This document shows positions 14,572 to 23,700 of a stretch of DNA of 64,000 nucleotides, in pieces. Each line of letters starts with the position of its first letter. The stretch's first letter is position 1. The position numbers and the translations under genes were made by a program. Below the pieces are notes generated by a model, which had not been told where the DNA came from, made no database searches, and worked only from the letters and a program-made list of their open reading frames with translations. The DNA is from Desulfobacter postgatei 2ac9 (GTDB lineage: Bacteria; Desulfobacterota; Desulfobacteria; Desulfobacterales; Desulfobacteraceae): contig NZ_CM001488.1 in assembly GCF_000233695.2 (NCBI RefSeq), positions 2,044,403 to 2,108,402 of the forward strand, read 5' to 3'.

Positions 14572-15828
14572 CTAATAGTGCCTGAGGGCATCCGTAATGT
14601 TAAGGTTTGACGCTTTATATGCCGGATAAAAAGAAGATATTAACGAGGCAGCAACAGATATGAACATTGACGAAATCAGAAGATCCGGCACAATTCTTAT
14701 AAGAGCTGTCCAGCCGACCGTGGCTCCCGGCGGAGGTGGCATGGGAATTCCGAAAAATGATATTATCTTGGCCAGAATCACACCAAGGGCGATACCTGCT
14801 GCACCTCCAAGTACCCCAAGAATAAAACCTTCAGCCAAAAACAATCGTAAAACATCATTTTTTTTATATCCCATGGCCATTATTGTCCCGATTTCCCTGG
14901 TTCGCTCCCATATAGCCATATTAATGGTATTAAAAATACTCAGGACGACAATAACCATGATAATCAGCTTTAGTATAAAAAACTGTTTTCCATACAATTG
15001 AACCGTTTTGTTGTAAAAGTCAGCCAATTGCTTCCATATCTTAAGCTCTAAAGGCAGCTTCCCCTTTTGAATGATTTTCAACACTTCATCTCTTGCTTTT
15101 TCCGTGTTTTCAGTCCGGTCCAGAAGAACTACCAGGGTCTGGACCCCCTCAGTCCGTATTAAATTTTGCGCCATTTCAATGGGAAGCCTTAGCGCCCTGT
15201 CATCAAACTCTTTAGCTGCTGTAAAAAATATTCCTTTTACATTCATGTCAAAGGCGTTTAGAGACCCGCCCACTGTATTTGTCAGCAATACCAATGAGTC
15301 CCCTGGCTTTGCCCCTAAATTTTTAGCAAGCCCTCTTCCAAGAATGACCTCAAATTGATCCTTTTTGGCAAGATTATCCCCCTCCTGGATAGCAAGCCCG
15401 GTCTCAGCATCTTTAATATTTTCAATTTTATTTAAAAGCAACTCGCCTTCCGGATTAACCCCCTCACAAAAAACAGAAACCGTATTATCTCCTGTACTGA
15501 TCATTCCTGAAAAAGCGATCCTTGGTGTCACCAATGTAACATGCTCTATAGCAGAAATTTGCCGGATAATTTCTTCAGTATCCTCAATCAAATAATCAAA
15601 GGGTGCTGATGCGCCATGATCGATGTAACCTTTGGCATATATTTGGACGTGTCCCAAATGGCTGTGAATCACAGCCTCTCTCATCTGCAAAAACGTATCT
15701 TCAAAGAACCCCCCGGCAATGATGATAGAAACCGATCCGAAAGCGATGGCGGCAAGGGTTATGAGCGTCCTGATTTTATTTCTGAATACGTTTCTTATTG
15801 CCAGCTTGATACTGATTGGAATGTTCAT
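14572..15828 (-). CDS. FtsX/LolC-type ABC transporter permease
   Basis: A 418-residue permease with an N-terminal membrane helix (RTLITLAAIAFGSVSIIIAG), a large periplasmic MacB_PCD-like domain (to about residue 270) and three C-terminal helices (FILKLIIMVIVVLSIFNTIN, GFILGVLGGAAGIALGVILA and one near 14680). This is the LolC/E-MacB topology for extracting lipids or lipoproteins from the inner membrane. I start it at MNIPISIKLAIRN (15828), 4 bases after the ATPase stop, rather than at an upstream ATG (15894) that would overlap it. Confidence 0.85.
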   Translation of the reverse strand: MNIPISIKLAIRNVFRNKIRTLITLAAIAFGSVSIIIAGGFFEDTFLQMREAVIHSHLGHVQIYAKGYIDHGASAPFDYLIEDTEEIIRQISAIEHVTLVTPRIAFSGMISTGDNTVSVFCEGVNPEGELLLNKIENIKDAETGLAIQEGDNLAKKDQFEVILGRGLAKNLGAKPGDSLVLLTNTVGGSLNAFDMNVKGIFFTAAKEFDDRALRLPIEMAQNLIRTEGVQTLVVLLDRTENTEKARDEVLKIIQKGKLPLELKIWKQLADFYNKTVQLYGKQFFILKLIIMVIVVLSIFNTINMAIWERTREIGTIMAMGYKKNDVLRLFLAEGFILGVLGGAAGIALGVILAKIISFFGIPMPPPPGATVGWTALIRIVPDLLISSMFISVAASLISSFYPAYKASNLNITDALRHY

Positions 15829-15832
15829 TTGT

Positions 15833-16606
15833 TTACTCTTCAGTTGATCTTCTACCTTGAACCCGGTTCCGGTAATCACCATCACAATTGCCATTTTTTT
15901 TTATATTACCTTTCCGGTCAAAATAATCGTGTTCCACAATTTTACCGTCAGTAATTCGGATAATCCGGCTGGCCATTTGCATGACCTTTAAATCATGGGT
16001 TGAGAAGATAAACAACGTATTTGAATCTTCATTTATTTTTTTCATGATATTCAGCACATCTTCGCCTGTTTTCTGATCTAGGTTGGCTGTCGGTTCATCC
16101 GCCAGTATGATCCTGGGTTCCGTTACCAGAGCCCGGGCAATGGCCACCCGCTGCCGCTGCCCTCCGCTCAATTCATCCGGCCTGTTTTTCATATACTTTT
16201 CCAGATCCACACTTTCCAGGGATGCTCTTACCCGGTCTGAACGCTCGCCCCTGTTCCTAACGGTTTTCAACAGAGGATATTCCACATTTTCAAACGCTGA
16301 CAGCACCGGTATCAGGTTGAAGGTTTGAAAGATGAAGGAAAGCTTGGCAAGCCGGATGTCAGCCAGCCGATTGGAAGAGAGCGTGGACACCTCTTCGCCG
16401 TCTATTTTGATACTCCCGCTGCTGGGCTTGTCAATACATCCAATCAGGTTTAAAAGTGTTGTTTTGCCGCTACCCGAAGGGCCGGCAATGGCAAGGAATT
16501 CTCCCTCGTTGATTTCAATATTGATATCATCCAGTGCCTGCACCTTTGTCTTGCCCAGATAAAATACCCGTGAGACCTTTTCGGTTTTTACAACAACCCC
16601 GGCCAT
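15833..16606 (-). CDS. LolD/MacB-like ABC transporter ATPase
   Basis: A 257-residue ATPase: Walker A GPSGSGKTTLLNLIG (about residues 39-53), signature LSGGQRQRVAIARAL (about 143-157), Walker B IILADEPTANLD and the switch His in FIFSTHD. It is of the LolD/FtsE/MacB subtype that partners with FtsX-like permeases, here the gene just downstream. The C-terminal 30 residues (DYFDRKGNIKKNGNCDGDYR) are an unusual extension. It heads the four-gene export set. Confidence 0.88.
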   Translation of the reverse strand: MAGVVVKTEKVSRVFYLGKTKVQALDDINIEINEGEFLAIAGPSGSGKTTLLNLIGCIDKPSSGSIKIDGEEVSTLSSNRLADIRLAKLSFIFQTFNLIPVLSAFENVEYPLLKTVRNRGERSDRVRASLESVDLEKYMKNRPDELSGGQRQRVAIARALVTEPRIILADEPTANLDQKTGEDVLNIMKKINEDSNTLFIFSTHDLKVMQMASRIIRITDGKIVEHDYFDRKGNIKKNGNCDGDYRNRVQGRRSTEE

Positions 16607-16623
16607 TAGATAACTCCCCCCTC

Positions 16624-17208
16624 CTATTTTGATTCAAACTCAACATCCCAATAAATTTCAGACAACGGCAATTCACAATTAACTGATTCCATTTTTAGAA
16701 TCCGGTCTGCACCTTTGTATGAACGGTATAGCCAGCCATCACCACTGCGTGTATATTGTTCAACACGACACTCTTTTTGGGAAACAAGGATATATTCTTG
16801 AAGCGTGGGGATCGTTTGGTAATAAGCAAACTTTTTCCCTCTATCAAATACTTCCGTTGAATCTGAGAGAATCTCCATGATGACAACCGGGTTCGTCAAT
16901 GTGTCAAATTCATCATCCTCAAACTCTGCATCACCGCAATAAATTACAATATCCGGGTAAACATAATTCTCGGCAATTTTAACCCGCATGTCATTGGAAA
17001 ACAGATTACAAGTGGATTTATCTGCTTTGAATTTTCCCCCTAACGCTACTGTAAGATTAACATTGATACGGTTATGATTTCTTCCGGCCCCAACCATGGC
17101 AAAAGCTTCACCATCAAAAAATTCATATTTAATATCAAGGGCGCTTTTTTCAAGTGCAAGATATTCCCCCGGTGTCATCTTATTTTTATCCTGCAGTTGT
17201 GCGGTCAT
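16624..17208 (-). CDS. Uma2-family (DUF820) putative endonuclease
   Basis: A 194-residue protein of the Uma2/DUF820 family, a PD-(D/E)XK nuclease fold: MTPGEYLALEKSALDIKYEF, FDGEAFAMVGAGRNHNRINV, the catalytic-type segment VKIAENYVYPDIVIYCGDAE and the EILSDSTEVFDRGKKFAYYQ block. Members are abundant in cyanobacteria and some deltaproteobacteria; the biological role is not established. It lies between the ABC genes and the ThiF fusion on the same strand and is probably a passenger. Confidence 0.85.
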   Translation of the reverse strand: MTAQLQDKNKMTPGEYLALEKSALDIKYEFFDGEAFAMVGAGRNHNRINVNLTVALGGKFKADKSTCNLFSNDMRVKIAENYVYPDIVIYCGDAEFEDDEFDTLTNPVVIMEILSDSTEVFDRGKKFAYYQTIPTLQEYILVSQKECRVEQYTRSGDGWLYRSYKGADRILKMESVNCELPLSEIYWDVEFESK

Positions 17209-17264
17209 ATCCCTTAATCCTTCCCTCTTAATTTTTAAAAAGAATGAGACAACAAGCCTCAGAT

Positions 17265-19292
17265 CTAAATTAAAAAGCTTTCAATGCCCTTTCGACGTGT
17301 AAAATGCCGGATCGGGCGTCCATGCCCCACCCTGAAAAGCATCACCTGGCCGTTCTTAGCATCAACACTCCGGAAAAGTTTGAAATAGTCTTCTCTGACT
17401 GAATTCAGTAAATCCTTGTGTTTTTGCATAAACTTTCTCCCCTGATTCAAAAACAGCCGCATAAAAAAAAGTGTAATTGCTGTCATTGGCTGAATATGAT
17501 ACCCCTGCCGCGTCAATTCAAGCCAGACCCGTTCCAGCGCTCTGCCTCCCACCAAAAAGTCCTTATTGCCACTCCCCTCAACTGTTAAGAGTATGACGGC
17601 AGAAGAATTAATAATTCCCTGATAAGAATGAAACGCAACCATCCGACCTATACCCGCGTTATTAAATGCATTCATAACGGCCCACGGTTTGGAGATTTTC
17701 AAAAAGATTTCGCCTGCCGGACCGGCCTGGAGATTTTTCAAAGGAAGCCCGTCACCGGTTTTTTCAACCTCGCCGGGAGAAAAACGAATCATCTTCATAA
17801 GATGCTCATGGAGTGAACGGTGTTCCGTTCTGATACGGTCAATGGTATATACAATTTTTGCAAGCTTTTTTATATCTTCTCTTTGGGTGACAACATGTAA
17901 TTTTGCCCCAGGAAAACCGGATATAACACCATCAATAAGATTTAGTGCTGATTTTGAAAAAGATTCCCGGCGAAACATTGTCCGGTTTGTATGTCTTTTC
18001 CATATAAACTCGTGCAAAGGATCTTTTTGAACATGGGCCATGGGTTTAAAATGAATTCGGGCACCGATTCCTGATAGATTATCTTTTAATTCAATTTCAG
18101 GTTCAACCCCGAAAAGGCCGGCGGCGACGTTTATGTTTTCAATGGCCGCCCCACAAGAGATAATTGAGGCGATTTGATTGACATTAAAAAAGGAGTGGTC
18201 GGCATCCGGGTCTATCCAAACGGAAACCTGGTTATCGGTGATAGAAAATTTCCATGGTTGGGCATTATCCCCCGACGGCGCCTGGATACCCGCCATAACA
18301 AGATATCTTAAAGCCTTCTCCGGGAGGGGTGTTTTTTCCATAGATGATATTTGGGGGATCTCCGGGATATTAACAGGCGCTTTATTTTTTCGAGATTCAA
18401 TCATTTTTTTCACAATACCGATCTTCATTCGCTGAATAGGATTCCGATTTCCGAAATGTAATTTTCCCTTTCTTAATTTCATCAAAAAAGGGTCAAACTG
18501 GAAATAGTGCGGAACCGGCTTAAGGCCTTTTCTGTTTAAAATAATACGCAACGCTTCCGTTCCGGCCATTCCCGCACAAATCTGGCAGGCAACATTTAGG
18601 GAAGGGCCTGCTTCTTGTTTCAGATTCACTGTTGAAAAATCCATGTACTTGATGTGGGTTGCCCTGGGCGCCAGACCAAGAGCAAATGACAAAGATTTCT
18701 CTTCCGGGCTCATATTCTCAACAATATTGAAATATTCATCAAATCCCATTCCCTGGTTCGGAGCAAAGACTAAAAGCGCGGAACTAAAGCCCATAGGGCC
18801 GGCAGTTACGACATAAATCCCTTTTTCCCTGGCCCGCTTGAAAAGCTGCCGCCTGATGTCAAAGCAAAAAAAATCAAGCCCATCAAGAACGACATCCACC
18901 CCTTCTAAAAATGCGTCAATATTATCCGGTTTAATTCCATGGGGAAACGTTTTAATATTTATATGAGGGTTTATAAGAAGGGCTTGTTCTTTCATGACAT
19001 CCAGTTTAGGTTTTCCAAAACAACCGGTATGTGCCCCATATTGCCTGTTGATGTTAACGGGTTCAAAAACATCAAAATCAGAAATATGAAAGTTGCCAAC
19101 GCCTGAGCGAACCATGGTGATCAAATGGAGACCGCCAACCCCACCCATGCCTGGAATTGCAATTTTTGCTCTTTTTAATTTTTTTTGTTCAGCCCGGGTT
19201 AATAATCCTATATTTCGTGAAAATGCCTGGTCATAATATTCTGAGGCGGAATGGATATCATAGGATTCTAAGTGGCTTGAAAATTTTGGCAT
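17265..19292 (-). CDS. ThiF/E1-like adenylyltransferase fused to a nitroreductase
   Basis: About 675 residues in two domains. The first (to about residue 310) is an E1/ThiF/MoeB nucleotide-binding domain with IAIPGMGGVGGLHLI, FDVFEPVNINRQYGA and VDVVLDGLDFF, ending with VACQICAGMAGTEALR. The second (about 340-675) is a nitroreductase-like FMN domain beginning LRYLVMAGIQAPSGDNAQPW, with HTNRTMFRRE in the middle. E1-like enzymes adenylate a carboxyl group; the flavin domain may then reduce or oxidise it. I start at MPKFSSHLE (19292); an upstream TTG (19400) would add 36 residues and neither has a clear ribosome-binding site. It is divergent from the acyltransferase at 19544. Confidence 0.8.
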   Translation of the reverse strand: MPKFSSHLESYDIHSASEYYDQAFSRNIGLLTRAEQKKLKRAKIAIPGMGGVGGLHLITMVRSGVGNFHISDFDVFEPVNINRQYGAHTGCFGKPKLDVMKEQALLINPHINIKTFPHGIKPDNIDAFLEGVDVVLDGLDFFCFDIRRQLFKRAREKGIYVVTAGPMGFSSALLVFAPNQGMGFDEYFNIVENMSPEEKSLSFALGLAPRATHIKYMDFSTVNLKQEAGPSLNVACQICAGMAGTEALRIILNRKGLKPVPHYFQFDPFLMKLRKGKLHFGNRNPIQRMKIGIVKKMIESRKNKAPVNIPEIPQISSMEKTPLPEKALRYLVMAGIQAPSGDNAQPWKFSITDNQVSVWIDPDADHSFFNVNQIASIISCGAAIENINVAAGLFGVEPEIELKDNLSGIGARIHFKPMAHVQKDPLHEFIWKRHTNRTMFRRESFSKSALNLIDGVISGFPGAKLHVVTQREDIKKLAKIVYTIDRIRTEHRSLHEHLMKMIRFSPGEVEKTGDGLPLKNLQAGPAGEIFLKISKPWAVMNAFNNAGIGRMVAFHSYQGIINSSAVILLTVEGSGNKDFLVGGRALERVWLELTRQGYHIQPMTAITLFFMRLFLNQGRKFMQKHKDLLNSVREDYFKLFRSVDAKNGQVMLFRVGHGRPIRHFTRRKGIESFLI

Positions 19293-19453
19293 CGTATTTT
19301 TTTGTCTAAATCCAGAATTGTCTGGAATTAAAGTATCTTTGTTGGAAACGTGTAAACAAAATGAATTTTTCAAAATACCATCGGATATCGCTAAAGACAA
19401 GGTTAAAATTATACCCGGTGATTATGTTTCATTGTGCTCTCAGGGGAAAGCGC

Positions 19454-19483
19454 TTGACAAATAATTTTAAAAAATACACGATA
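19454..19483 (+). promoter_or_regulatory. Possible sigma-70 promoter for the acyltransferase operon
   Basis: TTGACA at 19454-19459 is a perfect -35 box; the -10 is weak (ACGATA at 19478-19483, 18-base spacing). It lies 60 bases before the acyltransferase start and in the divergent gap with the ThiF fusion gene. Confidence 0.35.
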
Positions 19484-19543
19484 GTACAGTGACTTTCGAT
19501 AGAATTTTCACACAAAAAAAGAGTAACCCAGGGTAAAATAAAG

Positions 19544-20284
19544 ATGATCACCAAAAGCCTTACCTACGACAAATTTCGTTTCGGTCAAGTCATAGATGAT
19601 GATGTCTTAAAAGATACCTTCCGGATGAGGTATGAAGTCTATGTGGAGGAGTTCGGGTTTGAAGATAGAGCCGACCATCCGGGTGGATTGGAAACGGATG
19701 AATACGAAAAAGAGTCGATCCATTTTGCCTGCCTGAATGAAACAGATTCCGTGGTCGGCACCATACGCCTGGTGCGCCATTCAGACAAAGGGTTTCCCAT
19801 TGAACATGCCACAAAATTAAGTTTACCGGGGGAAAAACCTGAGCCGGACAAAATCGGCGAAATTTCCAGACTTACGGTAACCAAAGACCTCAGGCGCCGT
19901 AAAGAGGACGGCATGTATGGCGTGGAGTCTTATTTAAAGAAAAAAGAAGGCGGGATACTGCCCGATGACGGGAGCATTCCAAAAGAGATGGCGGGCAGGA
20001 AAAACCCTATCATTGTCCTGGGGCTTTACCAGGTGATGCTCCATGAAAGTTTGCGACAGGGGCTGACCCATTGGTACATGATCACTGAAAAAAAATTATT
20101 CTATGCCCTGAAAAAATATGGATTTTTATTCCACCAAATCGGAGATCCTGTACAATATCATGGTGAGAGGGTTCCCTATTTTGCAGATATTCATGAACTG
20201 CTGGTCAATCTGAAGCACACCGATGCAGGCATGTATGACCTTATGCTTACCGGATTGGAAGAAGCGTATCGACCGGATATTTAA
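19544..20284 (+). CDS. PEP-CTERM/exosortase-associated acyltransferase (GNAT, LuxI-like)
   Basis: A 246-residue member of the GNAT-like acyltransferase family named for its co-occurrence with PEP-CTERM/exosortase systems and related to autoinducer synthases. Typical blocks are DDDVLKDTFRMRYEVYVEEF, ESIHFACLNETDSVVGTIRL, DKIGEISRLTVTKDLRRRKE and NPIIVLGLYQVMLHESLRQG. It probably transfers an acyl chain from ACP or CoA to an amine. It is the first gene of a plus-strand operon with a LolA-like carrier and a DUF1302 barrel (22 and 28 bases apart), suggesting that its product is exported to the outer membrane. Confidence 0.82.
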   Translation: MITKSLTYDKFRFGQVIDDDVLKDTFRMRYEVYVEEFGFEDRADHPGGLETDEYEKESIHFACLNETDSVVGTIRLVRHSDKGFPIEHATKLSLPGEKPEPDKIGEISRLTVTKDLRRRKEDGMYGVESYLKKKEGGILPDDGSIPKEMAGRKNPIIVLGLYQVMLHESLRQGLTHWYMITEKKLFYALKKYGFLFHQIGDPVQYHGERVPYFADIHELLVNLKHTDAGMYDLMLTGLEEAYRPDI

Positions 20285-20306
20285 TTTGGGAAGCAAACAA
20301 AGAATA

Positions 20307-21080
20307 ATGAATATCAAAGGTTATACCTTTATTATTATAGTTGTATTGCTGGTTTGGGTATGTCCGGCAGTGGCTATGGATGGTGCGCAGATCGCACAGA
20401 AGGTGGTGGACCGGGATCAAGGGCAGGATGCCACCTTAAAAATCCGTATGCTGCTGATCGACAAGGGAGGCAAAAAGCGATTCAGAAGCCTGATCACTGT
20501 GGTTAAAAAATACGGGAATGTATCTAAAAGCTATATACGCTTTACCTCTCCTGCCGATATAGAGGGAACTGCTTTTTTAACCTGGGAAAACAAAGCCAGT
20601 GACGATGATCAGTTCCTCTACCTGCCGGCACTTCAAAGGGTGCGGCGGATTGTCTCCAGTCAGAAATCCAATCGTTTTGTCAACACGGATTATACCTACG
20701 AAGACCTGCAGTCCAGGGAAGTGGACCAGGACGTACATACGGTCCTAAGAGAAGAAAAGTTAGATGACCATGACTGCTGGGTTCTTGAAAGCATCCCCAA
20801 AGCCACAGATGATTCCCAATATGGAAAACGGGTTACATGGGTTGTCAAAGAGATCTATCTGCCCATTAAGACCGAGTTTTATGATAAACGGAACAGACTT
20901 CATAAGATACTCACCGGTAAAGAAATTCAGAAAATCGAGGGGATCTGGACGATCCTTGATGCAGAAATGAATGATTTAAATAAAAACCATCGTACACTGC
21001 TGAAGACCGATGAAATAGGATATAATCGCGGCATTCCTGATGAAATTTTTACCAAGGGATATATGAGACATAATCAGTAG
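20307..21080 (+). CDS. LolA-like periplasmic carrier (copy 2)
   Basis: A 257-residue protein starting MNIKGYTFIIIVVLLVWVCP with signal cleavage after AVA, then AQIAQKVVDRDQGQDATLKI, the RVRRIVSSQKSNRFVNTDYT patch and VTWVVKEIYLPIKTEFYDKR. This is the 'outer membrane lipoprotein-sorting protein' family often placed beside RND (MMPL) transporters and DUF1302 barrels. The start ATG at 20307 follows the acyltransferase stop by 22 bases. Paralogue of 13810-14562 but clearly diverged. Confidence 0.78.
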   Translation: MNIKGYTFIIIVVLLVWVCPAVAMDGAQIAQKVVDRDQGQDATLKIRMLLIDKGGKKRFRSLITVVKKYGNVSKSYIRFTSPADIEGTAFLTWENKASDDDQFLYLPALQRVRRIVSSQKSNRFVNTDYTYEDLQSREVDQDVHTVLREEKLDDHDCWVLESIPKATDDSQYGKRVTWVVKEIYLPIKTEFYDKRNRLHKILTGKEIQKIEGIWTILDAEMNDLNKNHRTLLKTDEIGYNRGIPDEIFTKGYMRHNQ

Positions 21081-21108
21081 AACCTATTATTCTTCAAAAT
21101 GCCATTTA

Positions 21109-22578
21109 ATGCCCCTTTTATCAAGATATCGCTACGGTTTTTTTATTTTATCAAGCTTTATTTTCCTGTTTTTTTTATGTCCGCAATCCGCATTTTGTTT
21201 CAATCCCATAATGATTTGCCAGTCTACCGATTCAACTCAGAGTCAGTCGGTGAAGTCTTTGGAAGAGGGGGATGAACGTACGGATGACACCAGTAACCCA
21301 TGGGCCGGGGAAAGCTCACGGGATAGCGACAAGGATGAAGGCCTGTTTAAGCTGTCGGGGGAAGTGCACAACAAGTTTGCCCATGATGTAAGTGAGGACA
21401 ATAATTCAGAAGACGATATGATAAATCATTTCCAGGTGAGGATCGGAACACGCCTGGTGCATGGGGACCGGTGGCGTGCAGTGCTTTTTGTGGATGCAGA
21501 TTATTTTTCTTATGGCAATGATGGAGACTGGAAAGAAGATGCGGATATCCGGCTGGGTGAGGCCTATCTCAACTTCAGAGGCGACGGGTTTAATATGAAG
21601 ATAGGCAACCAGATCATCCGGTGGGGTAAAACTGATGCCTACAGTCCGCTGGATAATTTGAATCCCGAGGATTTTCGTGATGATCTTTCCGGTCGCCGGG
21701 AGGACCGCAAACGTCCCATTCCCATGGCTTCCATGGAGGTTTATGCCGGCAATTTAACCATTTCCGGGGTTTTTGTTCCGTTTTTTGTCAAATCGGAATA
21801 CGATCTTATAGGAACAGACTGGGCAGTATTCGGGCGAGCGGACGGGATACCGCTTATGGAAGAAGACCCTTCTGATTCTCTGGGAAACAGCGAAGGCGGA
21901 ATTCGTTTGTCCGGCATTGTTGAACGCCTGGACTGGGCACTTAGCTGGTTGTCTGCCAGGGAAGATCTGCCAACACCGGATACCCTTCTTCATCTCCCTG
22001 TGGGGTTTCCGCTTTCTGCAGGCAATCTGACAACATCTCAATTGGCATATTTTTTAAATGCCACCGGGAAGTCGGTGCTTCTCATTCATGACCGGCAAAA
22101 TATTTTCGGTTTTGAATTTGAAACTACATTGGATTCTTTCGGGGTGAGAGGTGATCTGGCCTATATTGATCACACCAGTTATTTTACCCGGGACCTGGAG
22201 CGGATTCGAAAACCCGTGTTTCAGGCTATGGCAGGAATTGATTATAGCGGCGTAAACGACTGGTATGCCAATTTCCAGGTTTTGATCAGCCGGATCCGGG
22301 ACTACGAAACCCGGATTGTCTGGGCCAAGGAGACAACACGGGCCATCAACGGCACCCTGTGGAAGGATTTTTTCAATGGAGATTTAAGAGTGGAATGCCG
22401 CTATTATTATGACCTGTCAGGAGATGCGACTGTTTTGACTCCCAAGGTCCGTTTATCTTTCTGGACGCCGGTGATATTTGAAATCGGCGGGGAATGGTTT
22501 GATGGAACCGAGGAGACGATTCCAGGCCGTTTTCAAAACAACGATCAGGTGTATTTAACTGCTGAAATAAAATTTTAG
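21109..22578 (+). CDS. DUF1302-like outer-membrane beta-barrel protein (copy 2)
   Basis: A 489-residue protein with a signal peptide (LSSFIFLFFLCPQSAFC), an acidic low-complexity linker (about residues 40-80) and a barrel ending in LTAEIKF with a terminal Phe, as expected for BAM-dependent insertion. NMKIGNQIIRWGKTDAYSPL followed by NPEDFRDDLSG aligns with the copy at 12216-13787. Both barrels are the last genes of their operons, each after a LolA-like gene. No RND pump is encoded nearby for this second set, so it may share the ABC exporter encoded at 14572-16606. Confidence 0.75.
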   Translation: MPLLSRYRYGFFILSSFIFLFFLCPQSAFCFNPIMICQSTDSTQSQSVKSLEEGDERTDDTSNPWAGESSRDSDKDEGLFKLSGEVHNKFAHDVSEDNNSEDDMINHFQVRIGTRLVHGDRWRAVLFVDADYFSYGNDGDWKEDADIRLGEAYLNFRGDGFNMKIGNQIIRWGKTDAYSPLDNLNPEDFRDDLSGRREDRKRPIPMASMEVYAGNLTISGVFVPFFVKSEYDLIGTDWAVFGRADGIPLMEEDPSDSLGNSEGGIRLSGIVERLDWALSWLSAREDLPTPDTLLHLPVGFPLSAGNLTTSQLAYFLNATGKSVLLIHDRQNIFGFEFETTLDSFGVRGDLAYIDHTSYFTRDLERIRKPVFQAMAGIDYSGVNDWYANFQVLISRIRDYETRIVWAKETTRAINGTLWKDFFNGDLRVECRYYYDLSGDATVLTPKVRLSFWTPVIFEIGGEWFDGTEETIPGRFQNNDQVYLTAEIKF

Positions 22579-22625
22579 ATGCTACATATAATAAAATGCA
22601 GGCTGAAAAGACGAACATGCCGTCT

Positions 22626-23495
22626 TCAGCCGGAAGTCAGGGGAAGAATCTGCCCGGTTGCTGAATATGCGATAACACGCTCGATCATATCTGCCCCATA
22701 ATATCTTTTCACCTTCTCTTCATCTTCATTTTCTTCAAAGGGCAGCTCAATGGGGGTTGATCCTGATTCAAAAAAGAAATGATACAGGTTTTTCTTTTTT
22801 GGCATGTTACCATAAATTTCTTTAAATCTTTGTGCGACTGTATTTAGATCCACGCGAAGGGCCACGGCAGGGTTATTGTTTACATAGGAAAAGGAGGAAA
22901 TTTGTCCGATTTTTTCAAATAAAAGGATATCTTCGTAAATTTTTAAATACTTTGGGTGAATCGTAATTAATAAGTCGTCCGCGCAAATGGTGTTAATCGC
23001 ATATGACACTAGGAGACGGTTCCCCAGCATAGGGATATGTTTATTCCCTTTTCGGTATAACGGATGTGATGCCAGGCACCCGACTTCAACAAGGCGGCGC
23101 CCCTGGCTTCTTAACTCGTCCACCTGAGGTTTAAATCCAATATCCATGGGAAGGCCTTCTTGTTTATCATCCGGAAATAGGCTTGCAGTATATATGGGCG
23201 TTTTTCCAGCCTGATTATCCGTCAAGCAGCCCATAAAGACCCTTGCTTCGGGATTAGAATGGTGCCGGATAATTCTCAATGGGGGAGAGGTAGGTTCAAT
23301 AAACCCGGCTTTTACATAAACATCATGCAGCAGCCTGAAACAGGACATATACTCTTCGATACTGCATGCCTCACAAAAGGTGATGTCGTCCAGATTGGTT
23401 TGAAGATCAGGAAGACGGCCACGGATGATTCTTTTTCTAAAGTACGCCGGCACATAAGGCAACAACAATTTTGTTAATGTATTTGAAATATTCAT
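22626..23495 (-). CDS. FeeM-like N-acyl amino acid synthase (GNAT)
   Basis: About 290 residues. The core from residue 35 on (DLQTNLDDITFCEACSIEEY, SCFRLLHDVYVKAGF, MDIGFKPQVDELRSQGRRLV, EVGCLASHPLYR, LLITIHPKYLKIYEDILLFE) matches the N-acyl amino acid synthase FeeM-type GNAT fold, a relative of LuxI-like autoinducer synthases. Such enzymes join an acyl-ACP chain to an amino acid. Several in-frame upstream starts exist (up to 23684); I use MNISNTLTKLLLP at 23495. It converges with the DUF1302 gene and follows the signalling operon on the minus strand, so it may be co-transcribed with the latter. Confidence 0.68.
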   Translation of the reverse strand: MNISNTLTKLLLPYVPAYFRKRIIRGRLPDLQTNLDDITFCEACSIEEYMSCFRLLHDVYVKAGFIEPTSPPLRIIRHHSNPEARVFMGCLTDNQAGKTPIYTASLFPDDKQEGLPMDIGFKPQVDELRSQGRRLVEVGCLASHPLYRKGNKHIPMLGNRLLVSYAINTICADDLLITIHPKYLKIYEDILLFEKIGQISSFSYVNNNPAVALRVDLNTVAQRFKEIYGNMPKKKNLYHFFFESGSTPIELPFEENEDEEKVKRYYGADMIERVIAYSATGQILPLTSG

Positions 23496-23700
23496 AACGC
23501 TTGAAATGAAAGCAGTTATCATGCCAGTGTAAGGAAATACCCGTTTCAGCGAGTTTAGACATAAATACTTCATGAATAAGAAAAAAAAGTTACGAAAACT
23601 ACAACAGCAGTTACAAAAATTGCACTGCCTGAGTCGAGTCAGATCATATAGGGTGACAATCAAACTGTTTAACAATATATTCAATAGATATTTAAAACTC

